Assembly: GCA_963848205.1 (NCBI GenBank)
Contig: CAWKCV010000003.1
Coordinates: 620,001-684,000 of the forward strand
Length of the DNA: 64,000 bases
Direction: 5' to 3'
DNA from: BOG-908 sp963848205
GTDB lineage: Bacteria; Pseudomonadota; Alphaproteobacteria; Acetobacterales; Acetobacteraceae
Below the pieces are notes generated by a model, which was not told the origin of the DNA, searched no databases, and was given only the letters and a program-made list of their open reading frames with translations. Positions 1 to 8,496 of the stretch are shown piece after piece (the stretch's first letter is position 1; every line of letters begins with the position of its first letter). Made by a program: the position numbers and the translations under genes.

Positions 1-1218
1 AAGCACCATAAGGTGCGCTATACCGACGAGGCGATCCGCGGCGCCGTCGAGCTCGCCGCGAAATACATCAACGACCGCAAGCTGCCCGACAAGGCGATCG
101 ACGTGATCGACGAGGTCGGCGCCAGCCGCATGCTCGTGCCCGAGGACAAGCGCCGCAAGACGGTCACGCTGAAGGACGTCGAGGAGATCGTCGCCAAGAT
201 CGCCCGCATCCCACCCAAGAGCGTGTCCGCCGACGACAAGGAGACGCTGCGCAACCTCGAACGCGACCTCAAGAGCATGGTGTTCGGCCAGGACCGCGCG
301 ATCGACGCGCTCGCCGCCGCGATCAAGCTCAGCCGCGCCGGCCTGCGCGACGCCGAAAAGCCGATCGGCAACTATTTGTTCAGCGGACCCACCGGCGTCG
401 GCAAAACCGAAGTCGCGCGCCAGCTCGCCAGCACGCTGGGCATCGAGCTCATCCGCTTCGACATGAGCGAATACATGGAGCGGCACTCCATCAGCCGCCT
501 GATCGGCGCTCCACCCGGCTATGTGGGCTTCGACCAGGGCGGATTGCTCACCGACGCCATCGACCAGCACCCGCACGCCGTGCTCCTGCTCGACGAAATC
601 GAGAAGGCTCACCAGGACCTCTACAACATCCTGTTGCAGGTGATGGACCACGGCAAACTGACCGACCACAACGGCAAGACCGTCGATTTTCGCAACGTCA
701 TCCTGATCATGACGACGAATGCGGGTGCGGCCGACCAGGCCAAGGAAGCGATCGGCTTCGGCAGCACCGTCCGCCAGGGCGAGGACGAAGAAGCGATCAA
801 GCGCATGTTCACGCCGGAATTCCGCAACCGGCTGGACGCGACCATCACCTTCGCCGGCCTCACCGAGGAGATCGTCGGACGCGTCGTCGAGAAGTTCGTC
901 ATGCAGCTCGAGGCACAGCTCGCCGACCGCAACGTGACGATCGAGCTATCCTCGGCCGCCAAGGAATGGCTCGCCGAACGCGGCTACGACCGCCTGTATG
1001 GCGCCCGCCCGCTGGGCCGCGTCATCCAGGAATACATCAAGAAGCCGCTGGCCGAGGAGCTGCTGTTCGGCCGCCTCGTCCACGGCGGCTCGGTCAAGGT
1101 CGCGATGAAGGATGGCAAGCTGGACTTCGAGTTCGAGTCCGCCCCGGCACCTGTCGTGGTGAGCGGGCCGGAGGATGGCGAGGGATCGGCGGAGCGCGAG
1201 CCGGAGACGGTGGAGTAA
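1..1218 (+). CDS. clpA: ATP-dependent Clp protease ATP-binding subunit ClpA, 3' part
   Basis: Unfoldase subunit of the cytoplasmic ClpAP protease, which threads substrates, including N-end-rule proteins delivered by ClpS, into ClpP. The frame is open from base 1, so the N domain and first AAA+ module lie outside the window. Visible are the end of the first module (YTDEAI, LPDKAIDVIDE) and the second AAA+ module with Walker A GPTGVGKTE, Walker B LLLDEIEKAH, the arginine-finger region FRNRLD and the C-terminal sensor-2 stretch YGARPLGR. The short linker between modules, without the long coiled-coil middle domain, favours ClpA over ClpB. The tail is acidic. A repeat element starts at the stop codon. 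Confidence 0.95.
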   Translation, partial: KHHKVRYTDEAIRGAVELAAKYINDRKLPDKAIDVIDEVGASRMLVPEDKRRKTVTLKDVEEIVAKIARIPPKSVSADDKETLRNLERDLKSMVFGQDRAIDALAAAIKLSRAGLRDAEKPIGNYLFSGPTGVGKTEVARQLASTLGIELIRFDMSEYMERHSISRLIGAPPGYVGFDQGGLLTDAIDQHPHAVLLLDEIEKAHQDLYNILLQVMDHGKLTDHNGKTVDFRNVILIMTTNAGAADQAKEAIGFGSTVRQGEDEEAIKRMFTPEFRNRLDATITFAGLTEEIVGRVVEKFVMQLEAQLADRNVTIELSSAAKEWLAERGYDRLYGARPLGRVIQEYIKKPLAEELLFGRLVHGGSVKVAMKDGKLDFEFESAPAPVVVSGPEDGEGSAEREPETVE

Positions 1219-1315
1219 GGAAGGCAAGCCTTCTTTTTTGAAATAACGAAGCAAAAAACGTTTGCTCTGCTGTCTCGTGGTCAGCAGGCAATCGTTTTTC
1301 GCTTCGAAGCGAGGA
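1217..1315 (+). repeat. Palindromic repeat, full but degenerate
   Basis: The left half starts on the clpA stop codon (AAGGAAGGCAAG, hairpin CTTC-T6 with arms partly lost, then GCAAAAAACGTTTGCT). It is followed by the central GCTGTC motif and a shortened right half (CAATCGTTTTTCGCTTC). It fills the space between clpA and the DUF427 gene. Confidence 0.7.
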
Positions 1316-1325
1316 CATTCACACA

Positions 1326-1604
1326 ATGAAAGCTACTTGGAACGGTCACGTTGTGGCCGAGAGCGATGACGTCGTGAAAGTCGAAGGCAACGCCTACTTC
1401 CCGATCAATTCGCTCGACAAATCCGTGCTGCGCGACAGCACCACGCACAGCACCTGCCCCTGGAAAGGCACCGCCAGCTACTACACGCTCGAAGTCGGCG
1501 GCCAGCAGAACAAGGACGCGGCCTGGTTCTACCCAGAACCCAAGCAAGCCGCCGCCGAAGTCAAAAACCGCGTCGCCTTCTGGAAAGGCGTAGCAATCTC
1601 TTAA
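1326..1604 (+). CDS. DUF427 domain protein
   Basis: Small 92-aa cytoplasmic protein that is a single DUF427 domain, of usual length for the family. It shows the family signature CPWKGTASYY at residues 46-55, preceded by the VKVEGNAYFP strand. No signal peptide or membrane segment. The biochemical role of the family is not established. It stands alone, with repeat elements on both sides, so it is probably monocistronic. Confidence 0.85.
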   Translation: MKATWNGHVVAESDDVVKVEGNAYFPINSLDKSVLRDSTTHSTCPWKGTASYYTLEVGGQQNKDAAWFYPEPKQAAAEVKNRVAFWKGVAIS

Positions 1605-1607
1605 CAA

Positions 1608-1656
1608 CCAAAAAGTTTTTTGGTCCTTTTTCTCAAAAAAGGACTGCTTGCTTCCT
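1608..1656 (+). repeat. Palindromic repeat, right half
   Basis: CAAAAAGTTTTTTGG followed by hairpin TCC-T5 / A6-GGA and the GCTTGCTTCC end. It lies between the convergent DUF427 and APC permease stop codons and touches the permease stop. Confidence 0.85.
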
Positions 1657-3058
1657 AAACCCAGCGAATTGGTTTTCGCTGCCGACTCCGTGAATAAGCC
1701 AAACTCGCCAGAAACACCCCGCCCAGCAGCAGCATGCTAGGCCGTCCCGCGTCTGGATCGGCCCAGTCCGCGGCGACAAAAGCCGCCACCAGCGCGATCA
1801 CCAAAGCCGGCAAAGCCGGATGCAGCGCCACCCGGAACCAGCGCCCGGTGACGCCCGCGCGCCGGCCGGCGATGATTGCAGCCGCCATCAGCAGATATTC
1901 GAACACGTTACCGGAGATGATGATCAGCAGCGTGCGCTCACCGAGCAGCACCGCGGCGGCGGAGGCCAGCGCCAGCAGCACGGTGGCGCGCACCGGCGAC
2001 TGCCATTCGCCATGCAGGCTGGCCAGCAGACGGTTCATCGCACCGGGCCAGATCTGGTCGCGCCCCGTGGCATACAGGAAGCGGCCGAGCGCCATGCCAA
2101 GTGCGACCTGGTTGTTGAAAATGGCCGCGATCACGCCGGCGCTCACCAGCACGGAGGCGGTGTGCCCGCCGGTGCTTTCCAGGAATGCGGCGATCGGCGC
2201 TTCGGCGCCCAGCATCGCGGTAAGATCGGGGGCGGCGAGCACCATCAGCACCATCGGCACGGCGATGGTGACGCTGGCGAGCGCGCCGGCCAGCGCGATC
2301 ACCCGGCCCATGCGGCGCTGCGCCTCGTGCATTTCCTCGGCGAAGAACAGCGCCCAGTTGGCACCCGCGGTGGCATACACGCCGGCCACCAGCGCCAGGC
2401 CCATCGTAACCCAGCCGACTGGTGCCAGGTGGCCATGGTCCAGCATGACGGGGTGGGCCAGCACGTGCGCGAGTGTCCGCGCGGGATGCGTGGCCGCGAC
2501 CCAGGTGATGATGCCGAGGCCGGCCGCCTCGATGGCCAGGAACACGCCGGTGATCCAGGCCCCGGTGCGGATGCGCAGCACGCCGATAACGCAGGCCAGC
2601 GCGATGGTCGCCAGGGTGACCGGCAGGAAGGGTGCCGCGGGAAACAGCACGCGCACATAGTCGGCCAGGCCGGCGGCGGTGAACGCCATCATCGGTGCTG
2701 CGGTGACCGCCTGCAGGGTGATGCAGGGCAGCCCGCCGGCGGGCCCGAGGATGCGGGCGAGGCTCGCATAGATGCCGCCGCAGCCCGGGAAGGCGGCGCC
2801 GAGTTCGGCATAAATCAGCGCCACGAGTGCCGAGACGACGCCGCCCGCGATGAACGCGAATGCGGCCCCGGTGCCCGCCAGATGCAGCACGCCCGCGCCG
2901 GTGATATACACCGAGGCCACCGGCGAGAGCGCCGAGAGCGTCAGCAGCAGCACGCCGGCAGGGCCCAGGGCGCGGTTCAGGGTGATGGCGGCCGGATGGT
3001 CGGGAATCGTGTGCTGGCTCCGCGGGCACGTCCAGCTTTGCAAAGCACGGGCCACCAT
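1655..3058 (-). CDS. APC-superfamily amino acid permease
   Basis: Inner-membrane secondary transporter of the amino acid-polyamine-organocation superfamily, 467 aa with about 12 hydrophobic segments. The first segment contains the family pattern ALSPVASVYITG, and small-residue-rich helices such as YAELGAAFPGCGGIYASLA follow, as in this family. The substrate cannot be read from sequence. The ATG chosen lies 15 bases after the DUF488 stop and has no clear ribosome site. The homologous part begins around residue 25 (ITLNRALGPAGVLLLT), so a slightly later start is possible. It may be co-transcribed with the upstream DUF488 gene. Confidence 0.85.
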   Translation of the reverse strand: MVARALQSWTCPRSQHTIPDHPAAITLNRALGPAGVLLLTLSALSPVASVYITGAGVLHLAGTGAAFAFIAGGVVSALVALIYAELGAAFPGCGGIYASLARILGPAGGLPCITLQAVTAAPMMAFTAAGLADYVRVLFPAAPFLPVTLATIALACVIGVLRIRTGAWITGVFLAIEAAGLGIITWVAATHPARTLAHVLAHPVMLDHGHLAPVGWVTMGLALVAGVYATAGANWALFFAEEMHEAQRRMGRVIALAGALASVTIAVPMVLMVLAAPDLTAMLGAEAPIAAFLESTGGHTASVLVSAGVIAAIFNNQVALGMALGRFLYATGRDQIWPGAMNRLLASLHGEWQSPVRATVLLALASAAAVLLGERTLLIIISGNVFEYLLMAAAIIAGRRAGVTGRWFRVALHPALPALVIALVAAFVAADWADPDAGRPSMLLLGGVFLASLAYSRSRQRKPIRWV

Positions 3059-3073
3059 GCCAGCGCGTTCGCG

Positions 3074-3517
3074 CTACAGGTGGCGAATGGCTTGGCCCGT
3101 CGTGGCGCGGATCATCGCGGCGAGTATCGTGCGGTGGCAGCGATGCGGATCGCGCTCGAAGCATAGCAGGCACACCGGCTGGGAGACGGCCAGCGCCGCC
3201 GCGTCCGCCAAAGCATCTTGCGACTCGGTCCGCTCCATGTGCGTGGCGAAAATCGCCTCCATCTCGCCGACGCGTCCGGCACGCACGGCTTGCCGGCCTG
3301 CTTTCGGCGTGCCGAGCCGGACATCGTGCACATAGCCGACCCCGACCCGGGCAAGCGAGGCGCGCAGCATGGTCTTCGAAAAGCCCGCCTTGCGGGAGGC
3401 GGCCACGGCGCGCACGTCTAGAACCGTGTGAACCCGTGCAGCGCTCAGCAGATCGAGAAGCTGCGGCTGCACCAGCCCTTCGTAGCCGATGGTGAAGATA
3501 TCTGGCAGGCCGGACAC
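3074..3517 (-). CDS. DUF488 domain protein
   Basis: Cytoplasmic DUF488 protein of 147 aa with the two family hallmarks: N-terminal FTIGYEG and C-terminal CLLCFERDPHRCHR. Function is uncertain. A longer reading from 3574 is open, but its first 19 codons run through the csbD terminator hairpin. I therefore chose GTG at 3517, just before the conserved FTIGYEG segment. It is followed closely by the APC permease gene on the same strand. Confidence 0.8.
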   Translation of the reverse strand: MSGLPDIFTIGYEGLVQPQLLDLLSAARVHTVLDVRAVAASRKAGFSKTMLRASLARVGVGYVHDVRLGTPKAGRQAVRAGRVGEMEAIFATHMERTESQDALADAAALAVSQPVCLLCFERDPHRCHRTILAAMIRATTGQAIRHL

Positions 3518-3535
3518 CGCCAATGCCTGGAAACA

Positions 3536-3571
3536 AAACGGGCCGAAGCTGTCGCCAGCTTCGGCCCGTTT
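3536..3571 (-). terminator. Rho-independent terminator of csbD
   Basis: Perfect 15-bp inverted repeat (arms 3536-3550 and 3557-3571, AAACGGGCCGAAGCT) with a 6-base loop. On the minus strand it is followed by the T-rich run TTTTGTTT. It lies just downstream of the csbD stop and upstream of the DUF488 start. Confidence 0.9.
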
Positions 3572-3589
3572 CATTGGTCTTATGTCGTC

Positions 3590-3859
3590 TTAGCGGCTGG
3601 CGAGGCGGCCGATCAGGTAGCCGAGGCCGACTGCGCCAAGCACGGCGAGCAGCGGAGTCTCGTGAATGCGGTCGGTCAGTTCCTCAGACAGGCCGCGGAT
3701 CTGGTCGGCGGCGGCGCCGTAATATTCCTGCGCCTGGCCAGCGGCTTCGCGCAGCGTGCCGTCGGCCTGCGTCTTGCTGTCGCCCATCAGGTTACCGGCG
3801 GTGCTCTGTGCCTTGCCGGCGAATTCCTTGACCTTACCCTCGACGCGATCTTCGTTCAT
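3590..3859 (-). CDS. CsbD-family stress protein with C-terminal membrane segment
   Basis: 89-aa protein. The N-terminal half is a CsbD domain (MNEDRVEGKVKEFAGKAQ, then a helical Gln/Ala-rich stretch). The C-terminus carries one hydrophobic glycine-rich helix (LLAVLGAVGLGYLIGRLASR) like those of YqjD/ElaB inner-membrane proteins. CsbD proteins are general-stress-induced in Bacillus and common in alphaproteobacteria, with unknown biochemistry. The start is set by GGAGGG eight bases before ATG at 3859. A strong terminator follows, so it is a single-gene unit. Confidence 0.88.
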   Translation of the reverse strand: MNEDRVEGKVKEFAGKAQSTAGNLMGDSKTQADGTLREAAGQAQEYYGAAADQIRGLSEELTDRIHETPLLAVLGAVGLGYLIGRLASR

Positions 3860-3934
3860 GTGTGTGCCCTCCAAAAGAGATGCACGCAGAACATATCTCC
3901 CGCACACGAGTTCCGGCCCTGCGTGCGCGCCCGA

Positions 3935-4900
3935 TCACGAGCGCGGTGCGGCCGCGCGCTGCAGCCGGTCGCGTATGGCTTCGCCCAACCCGTCCCCAGG
4001 CACCGGCATGGCAGCTATTCCTTTCAGGCCAAGCCGCGTGCCGTCCGCATCCAGCAAGCGGAGAGCGGCAAACAGCCGGGCAGCCGCTTGGGTCAGATCG
4101 CCGGATTCACTCAGATTGCTCACCAGCCTGGCCGGAGGCGCTCGCCCGAAGGCGAGCAGTGCCTCATCGTCGCGGGCGCTGCCGGCGTCCAGGCGCAGCG
4201 GCAGGCTTGGCGCATAATGGGATACCAGCAAGCCGGGCGAGCGCAGCCCGCGCCCCGCCTCTGCCTGCGCCGGCGTGAGGCCGCGCCCGATCGGGCCGAT
4301 CAGCGACTCGATCACGTCGGCCGGCACGCCGCCGGGGCGAAGCAGGCAGGCATGCCGGGCGGATAGATCGAGTACCGTGCTTTCGAGCCCCAGCGAGCAG
4401 GGGCCGCAATCCAGGATCGCGTCGATCCGTCCCGCGAGGTCGGCCAGAACGTGCGCGGCGGCGGTCGGGCTCACCCCGCCCGAGCGGTTGGCGGAGGGGG
4501 CGGCGACCGGAATACCGGCCTGTTCCAGCAGCGCCTGCGCCATCGGATGGGCCGGAACACGCACCGCCAGCGTGTCGAGTCCGGCGCCTGCCAGGAGATG
4601 CACGGGGCAGCGCGGCTGACGCGGCAATACCATCGTCAGCGGTCCCGGCCAGAACGCTGCAGCCAGCATGCGCGCCCGATCGTCGGCCAGCACATGGGCG
4701 AACGCCGCCGCGGCGGTCGGATAGTGGCAGATCAACGGATTGAAGTGCGGGCGGCCTTTCGCGGTGAAAATGGCGGCCACTGCCGTGCCCAGCGTGGCGT
4801 CGGCGCCCAGCCCGTAAACCGTCTCGGTCCCGAACGCGACCAGCCGCCCACCTGCCAGCAGCGCTGCCGCTTCCTCCATTCCCACAAACCGTGTCAGCAA
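3935..4900 (-). CDS. L-threonylcarbamoyladenylate synthase (Sua5/YrdC)
   Basis: Makes threonylcarbamoyl-AMP from threonine, bicarbonate and ATP, the first step of tRNA t6A37 synthesis. The YrdC domain shows TETVYGLGADA, KGRPHFNPL and SANRSGGVSPT. The SPGLLVSHYAP linker and a C-terminal Sua5-type domain make this the long (Sua5) rather than short (TsaC) form. Start is uncertain. TTG at 4900 is preceded by GGGAG, while TTG at 4924 lies in a repeat element and ATG at 4879 comes just before the conserved core. Confidence 0.92.
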   Translation of the reverse strand: MLTRFVGMEEAAALLAGGRLVAFGTETVYGLGADATLGTAVAAIFTAKGRPHFNPLICHYPTAAAAFAHVLADDRARMLAAAFWPGPLTMVLPRQPRCPVHLLAGAGLDTLAVRVPAHPMAQALLEQAGIPVAAPSANRSGGVSPTAAAHVLADLAGRIDAILDCGPCSLGLESTVLDLSARHACLLRPGGVPADVIESLIGPIGRGLTPAQAEAGRGLRSPGLLVSHYAPSLPLRLDAGSARDDEALLAFGRAPPARLVSNLSESGDLTQAAARLFAALRLLDADGTRLGLKGIAAMPVPGDGLGEAIRDRLQRAAAPRS

Positions 4901-4921
4901 CCGTCTCCCGCCAAACAGACC

Positions 4922-4965
4922 CAAGTTTTATGGTCCTTTTTTTCAAAAAAGGACTGCTTCCTTAC
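4922..4965 (+). repeat. Palindromic repeat, right half
   Basis: CAAGTTTTATGG then hairpin TCC-T7 / A6-GGA and the GCTTCCTTAC end. It lies between the divergent Sua5 gene and pepA, so any promoter of the Sua5 gene must overlap it. An additional 7-bp inverted repeat (TTGCCCA at 4966-4972, TGGGCAA at 4984-4990) follows directly. Confidence 0.85.
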
Positions 4966-5041
4966 TTGCCCACCCACAGACCCTGGGCAAACCCGCAGCC
5001 GACGGCCAAACTATAAGGCTGCACTATCGAGGACCTGCCGA

Positions 5042-6505
5042 ATGATCGAAATCACCTTTGCCGATGCCAGCCTGCCCGCCAACGGTGCCGTCGGGCTTCT
5101 GGTCGGCGAGGGGGCCGAAGCGTCGGGCCTTTGGAAAGCAGCCGACGAGGCGACCGGCGGGGCCATCACGCGTGCCTTCAAGGCGGCCGAGTTCACCGGC
5201 AAGGAAGGCACGAGCTGCACGGTTCTGGCGCCCGGCGCCGGCATCACCCGCATCGTCGCGGCAGGCCTCGGCAAGTCGGCCGACCTCTCCGCCCGGCGCG
5301 TCGAGGAAGCCGGCGGCACGCTCGCGGCCGGACTTGCCCGCGAGGAGGTGGCCGCCATCGCCGCCGACGGGCTCGACGGCGCGCATGCCGCCCATGCTGC
5401 ACTCGGTGCCGTTCTGCGCAGCTACCGATTCGACATCTACCGCACCAAGCAGAAGCCGGAGGACAAGCCCAAGCTCGCCCGCCTGAGCGTGCTGACAGGC
5501 GACCATGCCGGGGCGCACACGGCCTGGCCGGCGCTGCATGCCATCGCCCGCGGGGTGTTCATCACCCGCGACCTGGTCAGCGAACCCGCCAATATTCTCA
5601 CCCCGCCCGAATTCGCGACCCGCATCGAGAAGCTCACCGAGCTCGGCCTGAAAATCGAGGTGTTCGGCCAGGATGAGATGGAGAAGCTCGGCTTCGGCTC
5701 CCTGCTCGGTGTCAGCCAGGGCAGCGCCCAGCCACCGCGCATGGTAGTCATGCGGTGGGACGGTGGTGCCGATGAGAAGCCCGTCGCCTTCATCGGCAAG
5801 GGCGTCACGTTCGACACCGGTGGCATCAGCATCAAGCCCGCCGCCGGCATGGAAGACATGAAATGGGACATGGCCGGCGCCGGCACGGTCGTCGGGCTGA
5901 TGGCCGCACTCGCCGGCCGGAAAGCGCGGGTAAACGCCGTGGGCCTGGTCGGGCTGGTGGAGAACATGCCGTCGGCCAATGCGCAGCGCCCGGGCGACGT
6001 GGTGCGCAGCTATTCCGGCCAGACGATCGAGGTGCTCAACACCGACGCGGAAGGCCGCCTCGTGCTGGCCGACGTGCTTTGGTATGCGCAGGAGACGTTC
6101 GCGCCCCGCTTCATGGTGGATCTGGCGACGCTTACGGGCGCCATCATCGTCGCCCTTGGCCACGAACATGCCGGCCTGTTCAGCAACGACGACGAGCTGG
6201 CGACCAGGCTTGCCGCCATCGGCACCGAGACCGGCGAGAAGCTGTGGCGCATGCCGATGGGCCGCGAATACGACAAGCAGCTCAAGAGCGACATCGCCGA
6301 CATGAAGAACATTACCGGCCGGCCCGGCAGCTCGATCACCGCGGCGCAATTCCTGGCCCGCTTCGTCAACGATAAGCCCTGGGCGCATCTGGACATCGCC
6401 GGGACGGCCTGGGCGACGAAGGACGCGCCGACCATTCCGAAGGGTGCGACGGCGTTCGGCGTGCGGTTGCTGGACCGGCTCGTTGCGGCGCATTTTGAGG
6501 GTTGA
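5042..6505 (+). CDS. pepA: Leucyl aminopeptidase PepA (M17)
   Basis: Cytoplasmic dizinc/dimanganese M17 aminopeptidase of 487 aa, releasing N-terminal residues from peptides. The C-terminal catalytic domain has all signature residues: GKGVTFDTGGISIKP (metal-binding Lys and Asp, catalytic Lys), WDMAGAG (Asp) and NTDAEGRLVLAD (Asp, Glu, catalytic Arg). The N-terminal part is the usual macro-like domain. The ATG at 5042 begins MIEITFADASL, typical for the family. A diverged paralogue and holC follow on the same strand. Confidence 0.96.
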   Translation: MIEITFADASLPANGAVGLLVGEGAEASGLWKAADEATGGAITRAFKAAEFTGKEGTSCTVLAPGAGITRIVAAGLGKSADLSARRVEEAGGTLAAGLAREEVAAIAADGLDGAHAAHAALGAVLRSYRFDIYRTKQKPEDKPKLARLSVLTGDHAGAHTAWPALHAIARGVFITRDLVSEPANILTPPEFATRIEKLTELGLKIEVFGQDEMEKLGFGSLLGVSQGSAQPPRMVVMRWDGGADEKPVAFIGKGVTFDTGGISIKPAAGMEDMKWDMAGAGTVVGLMAALAGRKARVNAVGLVGLVENMPSANAQRPGDVVRSYSGQTIEVLNTDAEGRLVLADVLWYAQETFAPRFMVDLATLTGAIIVALGHEHAGLFSNDDELATRLAAIGTETGEKLWRMPMGREYDKQLKSDIADMKNITGRPGSSITAAQFLARFVNDKPWAHLDIAGTAWATKDAPTIPKGATAFGVRLLDRLVAAHFEG

Positions 6506-6642
6506 GGAAGGAAGGTCGTCTTTCCTGAAGAGAAGAAGCAAAAAACTTTCATCCACCTGTCAAGAGCTCCGTCATGAGCACGCGATACCGGAGATGAAAA
6601 TTTTTTGGTCCTTTTTTTCAAAAAAGGACTGCTTTCTTCCTT
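6506..6642 (+). repeat. Palindromic repeat, full element
   Basis: The left half begins directly after the pepA stop (AGGAAGGAAGGTCGTC..., hairpin partly decayed, GCAAAAAACTTTC). A degenerate centre follows (CCTGTCAAGAGCTCC, GAGCACGCGATACCGGA). The right half (AATTTTTTGG, TCC-T7 / A6-GGA, GCTTTCTTCC) ends 14 bases before the second aminopeptidase start. Confidence 0.85.
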
Positions 6643-6655
6643 TGTCGTTCCCCGC

Positions 6656-7984
6656 ATGATCCCCGTCGTTGTTTGCGTAGCCTCGCTACCGCCAAATGTC
6701 CCGGTCATCCGCCCCGCCGCCTCGCCGGATGCCAAGCCGGAGCGGCACGGCGACACGGTGCAAGTCGGCCTTGGCGAAGACGCGGAAGCGGCCGGTGCGG
6801 CGGGTGCCAGCCTGCTGTTGCGCGCTGAGCACGTCGCCATCGACGCGCGCGGCTTGCCGGCACCGGTCGCGGCCGGTCTAGCCGCCGGCGCCTGCCTGCG
6901 CGCCTGGCGCTACGAGGACGGCCGCAAGCACGCGGCCGAGGATGCGCCGCGCCTGGCCAGCATCAGCCTGGTGTCCGACGATGCCGAGACCGCCGGCGTT
7001 TGGAAAAACCTGTCGGCCGGTGTGCAGGGGGCGGCCTACGCGCGCGACCTGGTCACCGAGCCGTCGAACACGCTCACGCCGGCGGGCTTCGTGGCGCGGC
7101 TGGAGCGGCTGGCGCAGGCCGGCGTCTCGGTCGAGGTTCTGGGACCGGACAGGCTGGCAGCGCAGGGCTTCGGTGGCGTGCTGGCGGTGGGCGGCGGCTC
7201 GTTGCATCCGCCGTGCGTGGTTGTGCTGCGCTGGCAAGGCGAGGGCGCGCCGGTCGCGTTCGTTGGAAAGGGCATCACCTTCGACACCGGCGGCATTTGC
7301 ATCAAGCCAGCCGACCGGATGTGGGAGATGCGCGCGGACATGGCGGGTGCGGCCGCCTGCGCGGGCGCCATGCTGGCCCTGGCGCTGCGCCGGTCGCCGT
7401 CAGCGGCGATGGCGGTGCTGGCAATCGCCGAGAATGCGACGGGGGCGGCAAGCTACCGGCCCGGCGACATACTGCGCCTGTTCGACGGCAGCACCGTGGC
7501 CGTGGTGGACACCGACGCGGAAGGCCGCCTGGTGCTGGCCGACGCGCTGGCCTACGCCGCGGCTCAAAAGCCGGCCGCCATCGTCGATCTGGCGACGCTG
7601 ACCGGCAGCATCGTGGTCGCCCTCGGCCACGAGCGGGCAGGGGCGTTCGGCGCGGACGATGCGTTGTGCATCGCGGCGCGGGCAGCCGGCGAGGTGGTGG
7701 GCGAACGGCTCTGGCGCATGCCGTTCGGCGCCGGCTATCGCGCGGCGCTCGACAGCGACATCGCCGACATACGCCATTGCGTCGACGGCACCGGTCAGCC
7801 CGATGCCTGCCACGCGGCCACGTTCCTCAGCGCCTATGTCGGCGAAGTGCCCTGGCTGCATCTCGACATCGCCGGCGTGGAGAGCCGCGAGGAAGCCAGC
7901 GAGCGCCACCCGGCCGGCGCTACCGGTTTCGGCGCGCGTCTGCTCGACCGGCTGATGGCGGCCCGCGACGAGCCGGCGGCCTGA
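6656..7984 (+). CDS. M17 leucyl aminopeptidase family protein (PepA paralogue)
   Basis: Second M17 peptidase of 442 aa, separated from pepA only by a repeat element. The catalytic residues are retained: GKGITFDTGGICIKP, ADMAGAAAC and DTDAEGRLVLAD. The N-terminal domain is shorter and unlike that of PepA, and the stretch after the first metal site differs (ADRMWEMRADMAG), suggesting a different peptide preference. ATG 6656 is the first start outside the repeat. It ends 5 bases before holC and is probably co-transcribed with it. Confidence 0.9.
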   Translation: MIPVVVCVASLPPNVPVIRPAASPDAKPERHGDTVQVGLGEDAEAAGAAGASLLLRAEHVAIDARGLPAPVAAGLAAGACLRAWRYEDGRKHAAEDAPRLASISLVSDDAETAGVWKNLSAGVQGAAYARDLVTEPSNTLTPAGFVARLERLAQAGVSVEVLGPDRLAAQGFGGVLAVGGGSLHPPCVVVLRWQGEGAPVAFVGKGITFDTGGICIKPADRMWEMRADMAGAAACAGAMLALALRRSPSAAMAVLAIAENATGAASYRPGDILRLFDGSTVAVVDTDAEGRLVLADALAYAAAQKPAAIVDLATLTGSIVVALGHERAGAFGADDALCIAARAAGEVVGERLWRMPFGAGYRAALDSDIADIRHCVDGTGQPDACHAATFLSAYVGEVPWLHLDIAGVESREEASERHPAGATGFGARLLDRLMAARDEPAA

Positions 7985-7989
7985 CCGCG

Positions 7990-8436
7990 ATGGCGGAGAT
8001 CGGCTTCTACCACCTGACGCGCACGACGGCGGATCAGGCGCTGCTGCCGCTGCTCGGCCGCACGCTCGACGCCGGCCAGCGCGCCGTGGTGCTGCTGGGC
8101 TCTCACGCCCGGGTGGCGGAGTTGGACGAGCTGCTCTGGGCCAGCACCGACCCGGATTGGCTGCCGCACGGCACCCCGGCCGCCGGCGACCCCGACATGC
8201 ACCCGATCTGGCTGACCGACGCGGACGACGCGCCCAACAACGCGGCCTATGCGTTCCTGCTCGACGGCCGAGAGAGCGGGCACCTCGCGAGCTTCACCCG
8301 CGTGTTCGACCTGTTCGACGGGCGCGACGAGGCGCTGGTGGCGGCCGCGCGAAGGCGCTGGACCGGCGCCAAGGCAGCCGGCCATGCGCTGACCTACTGG
8401 CAGCAGGGCACCAAGGGCTGGGAGCGGAAAGCCTGA
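7990..8436 (+). CDS. holC: DNA polymerase III chi subunit
   Basis: 148-aa accessory subunit of the clamp-loader complex that contacts SSB on lagging-strand DNA. Recognised by the start MAEIGFYHLTRT, the central HARVAELDELLW, the PIWLTD strand and the C-terminal RRRWTGAKAAGHALTYW. The pepA-holC neighbourhood is common in proteobacteria. The start lies 5 bases after the preceding stop, which favours translational coupling. Confidence 0.92.
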   Translation: MAEIGFYHLTRTTADQALLPLLGRTLDAGQRAVVLLGSHARVAELDELLWASTDPDWLPHGTPAAGDPDMHPIWLTDADDAPNNAAYAFLLDGRESGHLASFTRVFDLFDGRDEALVAAARRRWTGAKAAGHALTYWQQGTKGWERKA

Positions 8437-8496
8437 ACGGACCTGCGAAGGGGACGGACCCAAACGGCGGTCCGTTCCCGATGCGGCAAACCCAGA

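Noticed and set aside
1820..3166. 448-codon plus-strand frame opposite the APC permease
   Set aside because: High-GC shadow; the opposite strand encodes a membrane protein with proper helices.
5024..6556. 510-codon minus-strand frame opposite pepA
   Set aside because: The pepA strand has all M17 catalytic motifs; the reverse frame has none.
7000..7989. Extension of the holC frame upstream through the second aminopeptidase gene
   Set aside because: The upstream part is Arg-rich shadow of the aminopeptidase; the chi subunit starts at ATG 7990.
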